Shown here piece after piece: positions 4,985 to 7,836 of a stretch of DNA of 7,836 nt; the first letter of the stretch is position 1; each line of letters opens with the position of its first letter. The stretch is from an uncultured Oscillospiraceae bacterium. GTDB lineage: Bacteria > Bacillota > Clostridia > Oscillospirales > Oscillospiraceae. Location: contig CALWXI010000063.1 in assembly GCA_944385455.1 (NCBI GenBank), forward strand, positions 1 to 7,836, given 5' to 3'. The notes under the pieces were generated by a model. The model did not search any database, had not been told where the DNA came from, and was given only the letters and a program-made list of their open reading frames with translations. Made by a program: the position numbers and the translations under genes.

Positions 4985-5137
4985 CAGCCTTGCAGGCGTG
5001 GCGGCAGCCAGGTCTGCGGGGCTGTATTCGCGCTGTCTGCGAAGCCGCCTTGGCCCATGGGGCCTGACAACCGAATACGCCCATCATTTTGCCGGGGCGG
5101 GACACCTCCCGTCCAACACTGACCCATCGCGGCAGTG
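4985..5137 (+). promoter_or_regulatory. Structured 5' leader RNA of the ABC importer operon, candidate cis-regulatory element
   Basis: Hand pairing finds several compact helices in order. There is a three-way junction: P1 5000-5004/5045-5049 (GGCGG/CCGCC), P2 5005-5009/5020-5024 (CAGCC/GGCTG) and P3 5027-5031/5039-5043 (TTCGC/GCGAA). It is followed by hairpins at 5052-5064 (GGCCC/GGGCC), 5095-5114 (8 bp, one wobble, loop CACC) and 5117-5137 (CACTG/CAGTG), the last ending just before the ribosome site AAAGGAG (5141). GTATTCG (5024-5030) is also perfectly complementary to CGAATAC (5072-5078), a pairing that would break P2 and P3. I match it to no known riboswitch class, and no intrinsic terminator is obvious. 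Helices were paired by eye in GC-rich sequence, so some may be chance. Confidence 0.4.
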
Positions 5138-5156
5138 ATCAAAGGAGAGAAACAAG

Positions 5157-6683
5157 ATGAAAAAGCGCCTGATGTCCCTCCTTCTTCTGGCAGGACTCCT
5201 GTGCGCCGTACTCACGGGATGCGGAGACGGCAGCGCGGAAGAGACGCCGGAGGACCGAGCGGCGGCCAACGCCATCACCGTTGGCATCGCACAAGACCTG
5301 GACGACAGTCTTGACCCTCACAAAACCGTGAAGGCAGGAACCCGAGAAGTCATGTTCAATGTGTTCGAGGGGCTGATGAAGCCCACCCCGGACGGAGATC
5401 TGACCCCTGCCATCGCCGAGAACTATACGGTTTCCGAGGATCACAAAACCTACACCTTTACCCTGCGGGAGGGTGTGAAGTTCCACAACGGAGACACGCT
5501 GACGGCGGAGGACGTGGTCTATTCCATCAATCGCTGCGCCGCCGCCACTGAGACGGGAATCGTCCAGGTGGAGGCGTTTTCTGTTATTGAGGCGGTGGAG
5601 GCCGTGGACGAGCGCACCGTGACCATCACCATCTCCGAGCCCAGCAACGAGTTCATTTCCTATCTCACCACCGCCGTGCTGCCGGCGGATTATACCGAAC
5701 AGGACACCGCCCCTGTGGGCACCGGGCCCTTCCGGTTTGTCTCCCGCACCGCCCAGGATTCCATCGTGCTGGAGCGGTTCGAGGACTACTGGGGCACCCC
5801 CGCCCAGATGGACAAGGTGACGCTGAAGATCATCGAGAACGCCGACAGCCTGATGATGAGCCTCCAGAGCGGCGCCATCGATCTGTGCAGCCATCTCACC
5901 AGCACCCAGGTGGACCAGCTGGGAGACGGTTTCACCGTGGCAGAGGGCACCATGAATTTGGTGCAGGCCCTGTATCTCAACAATGCTGCTGCGCCCTTTG
6001 ACGATGTGCGGGTGCGCCGGGCCCTGAGTTACGCTGTGGACAAGCAGGGCATCATCGACCTGGCCTTCGACGGCTACGGCAGCCCCATCGGCTCCAGCAT
6101 GTACCCCGCCTTCGGCAAGTATTTTGACGAGGACCTGACGGACTATTACGAATATGATCCCGAAAAGGCCAAGGAGCTGCTGGCTGAGGCCGGCTATCCC
6201 GACGGCTTCGAGATGACCATCACGGTCCCCAGCAACTACAAGCCCCACATGGATACCGCCGAGGTGCTGGTGCAGCAGCTGGCCGCGGTGGGCGTCACCG
6301 CCACCATCTTGCCGGTGGAGTGGGAGAGCTGGGTGTCCGATGCCTATACCGGCCGGCAGTTCCAGTCCACCGTGGTGGGCGTGGATGCCGCCAACATGAC
6401 CGCCCGGGCGCTGCTGGAGCGGTTCACCTCCACCTATGGCTCCAACTTCATCAACTACAACAGCGCCAACTACGACGCGCTGTTCCAGCAGGCCCTGGCC
6501 ACCTATGACGACGCCGAGCAGACCGCCCTCTACAAGGCCATGGAACGGGACCTGACGGAAAACGCCGCCAATGTGTATATCCAGGACCTGGCGGACCTGG
6601 TGGCCGTGCGGCGGGGGCTGGAGGGCGTCGTGTTCTATCCCATCTATGTGCTGGACCTGTCCGGCATCCACTATACTGCCTGA
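5157..6683 (+). CDS. ABC importer substrate-binding lipoprotein, peptide/nickel family (SBP_bac_5)
   Basis: The 508-residue precursor has a lipoprotein signal: MKKR, a hydrophobic core and the lipobox LTGC with Cys22 as the lipidated residue. A short acidic linker follows, then the mature fold. Family landmarks are the SLDP stretch (51-54), FEGLMKPTPDG (70-80), LREGVKFHNGDTLTAEDVVYSI (103-124), and downstream the VGTGPFRF and YWG motifs and the VRRALSYAVDK segment. It binds an extracellular solute, most often an oligopeptide but also nickel chelates, glutathione or sugars in this family, and delivers it to the permeases encoded next. ATG at 5157 has AAAGGAG 9 nt upstream. The gene follows the structured leader and is first in its operon. 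The family is firm; the ligand is not readable. Confidence 0.95.
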   Translation: MKKRLMSLLLLAGLLCAVLTGCGDGSAEETPEDRAAANAITVGIAQDLDDSLDPHKTVKAGTREVMFNVFEGLMKPTPDGDLTPAIAENYTVSEDHKTYTFTLREGVKFHNGDTLTAEDVVYSINRCAAATETGIVQVEAFSVIEAVEAVDERTVTITISEPSNEFISYLTTAVLPADYTEQDTAPVGTGPFRFVSRTAQDSIVLERFEDYWGTPAQMDKVTLKIIENADSLMMSLQSGAIDLCSHLTSTQVDQLGDGFTVAEGTMNLVQALYLNNAAAPFDDVRVRRALSYAVDKQGIIDLAFDGYGSPIGSSMYPAFGKYFDEDLTDYYEYDPEKAKELLAEAGYPDGFEMTITVPSNYKPHMDTAEVLVQQLAAVGVTATILPVEWESWVSDAYTGRQFQSTVVGVDAANMTARALLERFTSTYGSNFINYNSANYDALFQQALATYDDAEQTALYKAMERDLTENAANVYIQDLADLVAVRRGLEGVVFYPIYVLDLSGIHYTA

Positions 6684-6690
6684 TATGAAC

Positions 6691-6714
6691 GGCGGCAGCA
6701 TCCTGTTTGCCGCC
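6691..6714 (+). other. Intercistronic hairpin after the binding-protein gene
   Basis: GGCGGCA (6691-6697) pairs perfectly with TGCCGCC (6708-6714) around a 10-nt loop, 7 nt after the stop codon. There is no T-tract. Hairpins in this place commonly protect the upstream mRNA, so the binding protein is made in excess over the permeases; that role is inference. Confidence 0.45.
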
Positions 6715-6737
6715 GCGCGGAAAGGGAGGCGAGGACC

Positions 6738-7688
6738 ATGAAATACGCGGCAAGACGCATCGCCATGCTGCTTTTGACCATGGTCATCGTCTCCTTTTTT
6801 GCCTTTGCGGCCTTTTCCATGATCTCCGGCGATCCCGCCACCGCCATGCTGGGCACCACCGCCACGCCGGAAAAGGTGGCGGCGCTGCGGGCGGAGCTGG
6901 GGCTGGACCGGCCCTGGCCGGTACGGTATGTGGAGTGGCTGGCGGGCTTCTTCACCGGGGATCTTGGCATCTCCTACAGCTACGGCACCCCGGTGTGGGA
7001 GCTCATCGCCCCCAAGGTGGGGCTGACGCTGTGCCTGAGCCTGCTGAGCTTCATGCTCATCGTGGCGGTATCCATCCCTCTGGGCCTGCGGTCCGCGGGC
7101 CGGACCGGAGGCCGGCTGGAGTGGCTGGGCACGGTGATGAACCAGCTGGGTATGGCGGTTCCGCCCTTTTTCACCGGGATCCTCCTGACGTGGGTATTCA
7201 GCACCATGCTCCACTGGTTCATCCACGGCCAGATGCCGTCTCTGACACAGAATTTTGGGGGGGCGCTGCGGTATCTGCTTTTCGCCGCGGTGGCCCTGGC
7301 TGTGCCCCGCATCGCCATGACCACCCGAATGCTCCGCTCCACCATCCGCCGGGAGATGGAGCGGGACTATGTGCGCACCGCCATCTCCCGGGGCAATGAC
7401 CGTTCCGGCGTGCTGCGCCGCCATGTGCTGAAAAACGCCCTGGTGCCGGTGGTGACCTTCCTGGCCCAGACCATGGCGGAGATCGTGGCGGGCAGCATCG
7501 TGGTGGAGCAGGTGTTCGCCATCCCCGGGCTGGGCCGGATGCTGGTGGCCTCCATCGGCAGCCGGGACTACCCGGTGGTGCAGGCCATCGTGGTGATCCT
7601 GGCGTTCTGGGTGGTGCTCTCCGGCACCGCCGCGGACATCGTCAACCAGCGCATCGACCCCCGGCTGCGGATGGGAGGGCGGACATGA
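6738..7688 (+). CDS. ABC importer permease, DppB/OppB type
   Basis: The 316-residue protein starts with a membrane helix (about 8-29) and the conserved external segment GDPATAML...ELGLDRPWPVRYVEWL (31-68), then GDLGISYSYGTPVWELI (74-90). Further membrane segments lie at about 96-117, 136-158, 179-192, 234-258 and 281-300. The EAA loop that contacts the ATPase is at about 206-236 (DYVRTAISRGNDRSGVLRRH, with conserved G219). It is followed by GLGRMLVASIGSRDYPVVQA (264-283) and the C-terminal DPRLR. ATG at 6738 has GGGAGG 8 nt upstream. It follows the binding protein by 54 nt and its TGA overlaps the next permease start (ATGA). It forms the channel heterodimer with that permease. ATPase genes are expected beyond the window. 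Confidence 0.95.
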   Translation: MKYAARRIAMLLLTMVIVSFFAFAAFSMISGDPATAMLGTTATPEKVAALRAELGLDRPWPVRYVEWLAGFFTGDLGISYSYGTPVWELIAPKVGLTLCLSLLSFMLIVAVSIPLGLRSAGRTGGRLEWLGTVMNQLGMAVPPFFTGILLTWVFSTMLHWFIHGQMPSLTQNFGGALRYLLFAAVALAVPRIAMTTRMLRSTIRREMERDYVRTAISRGNDRSGVLRRHVLKNALVPVVTFLAQTMAEIVAGSIVVEQVFAIPGLGRMLVASIGSRDYPVVQAIVVILAFWVVLSGTAADIVNQRIDPRLRMGGRT

Positions 7689-7836
7689 AGCACACCATGA
7701 ACGGATACCTGCGGGCGGGGCTGATCCTCAGCGGGATCATGACCGCCTTCATCCTCCTGGGTTTTTTCTGGACGCCCTACGACCCCGCCGCCATGGGGGA
7801 GGCGGACAAGTTCCTCTCACCCTCCCTGACTCATCT
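7685..7836 (+). CDS. ABC importer permease, DppC/OppC type, 5' part only
   Basis: The frame opens at ATG 7685 and continues to the right edge (50 full codons). The start overlaps the TGA of the DppB-type gene by 4 nt, and GGGAGGG lies about 5 nt upstream, so the two are translationally coupled. The visible part has one membrane helix (about residues 10-28), then TPYDPAAMGEADKFLSPSLTH. This is the usual N-terminal extension of DppC-type permeases, where the YDP and the SPS-x-H lead into the HxLGTD motif just past the window end. It is the second membrane subunit of the importer. Confidence 0.88.
   Translation, partial: MKHTMNGYLRAGLILSGIMTAFILLGFFWTPYDPAAMGEADKFLSPSLTH

Noticed and set aside
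5080..5091. Possible intrinsic terminator in the leader (ATGGG/CCCAT before CATTTT).
   Set aside because: The stem is only 5 bp with an 18-nt loop and the T-run is four bases, too weak to call.
4160..5122. A 320-codon plus-strand open frame overlapping the AI-2E-family gene and the leader.
   Set aside because: It is out of frame with a well-supported membrane protein and has a composition typical of shadow frames.
5057..5122. A 21-residue upstream ORF in the ABC operon leader, starting at ATG 5057.
   Set aside because: There is no ribosome site, and the ATG sits in the loop of a stable GGCCC/GGGCC hairpin. Kept only as a remote possibility.
5139..7424. A 761-codon open frame on the minus strand opposite the ABC operon.
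   Set aside because: It mirrors the GC-rich codon usage of the binding-protein and permease genes. The product is a low-complexity His/Gly/Gln-rich sequence with no domain, and the plus-strand genes are unambiguous.

Overview
The window is GC-rich and shows no sign of an obvious mobile element. Shine-Dalgarno sites are strong (GGAGG or AAGGAG, 7-9 nt before the start) and promoters are sigma-A-like with 17-bp spacers. There is a lipoprotein-anchored binding protein and a YegS/DgkB-type lipid kinase. Together these suggest a high-GC gut-type Firmicute, most likely Oscillospiraceae/Flavonifractor-like. That placement is inference; there is no rRNA here.

Layout, left to right. (1) 1-1277, minus: the N-terminal 425 residues of a Schlafen-AlbA_2 / RecG-like ATPase regulator, running off the left edge, with its own extended -10 promoter. 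(2) About 1346-2003, minus: a compact, self-contained transcription unit. It has a near-consensus promoter (TTGACT-17-TATGAT), a short leader, a 45-codon ORF, three tandem paralogous ORFs of exactly 23 codons, and a perfect 13-bp terminator hairpin with a T-tract. Each ORF has its own ribosome binding site. All four products end in the same [VI]-x-IRN-type basic amphipathic tail. I do not recognise this peptide family, and it is the most novel content here. (3) 2067-3622, minus: a lipid kinase gene (YegS/DgkB/BmrU type) translationally coupled to a CoA-pyrophosphatase-like Nudix hydrolase, closed by a 15-bp inverted-repeat terminator. (4) 3676-3727: two divergent promoters that share one palindromic -35 hexamer, TTGCAA, with 17-bp spacers on both sides. 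They serve the lipid kinase (minus) and an AI-2E-family membrane protein (plus). (5) 4955-7836, plus: a promoter, a leader of about 165 nt rich in predicted hairpins, then a peptide/nickel-type ABC importer operon: binding lipoprotein, DppB-type permease, and the start of a DppC-type permease that runs off the right edge.

How the parts relate: the ABC operon is an ordinary oligopeptide or small-solute uptake system. Its structured leader, which offers mutually exclusive pairings, could be a cis-regulatory RNA. The lipid kinase and Nudix enzyme are probably housekeeping lipid and nucleotide-cofactor functions expressed together. The peptide operon has its own promoter and terminator, so it is likely controlled separately; no modification or export gene is visible next to it within the window.
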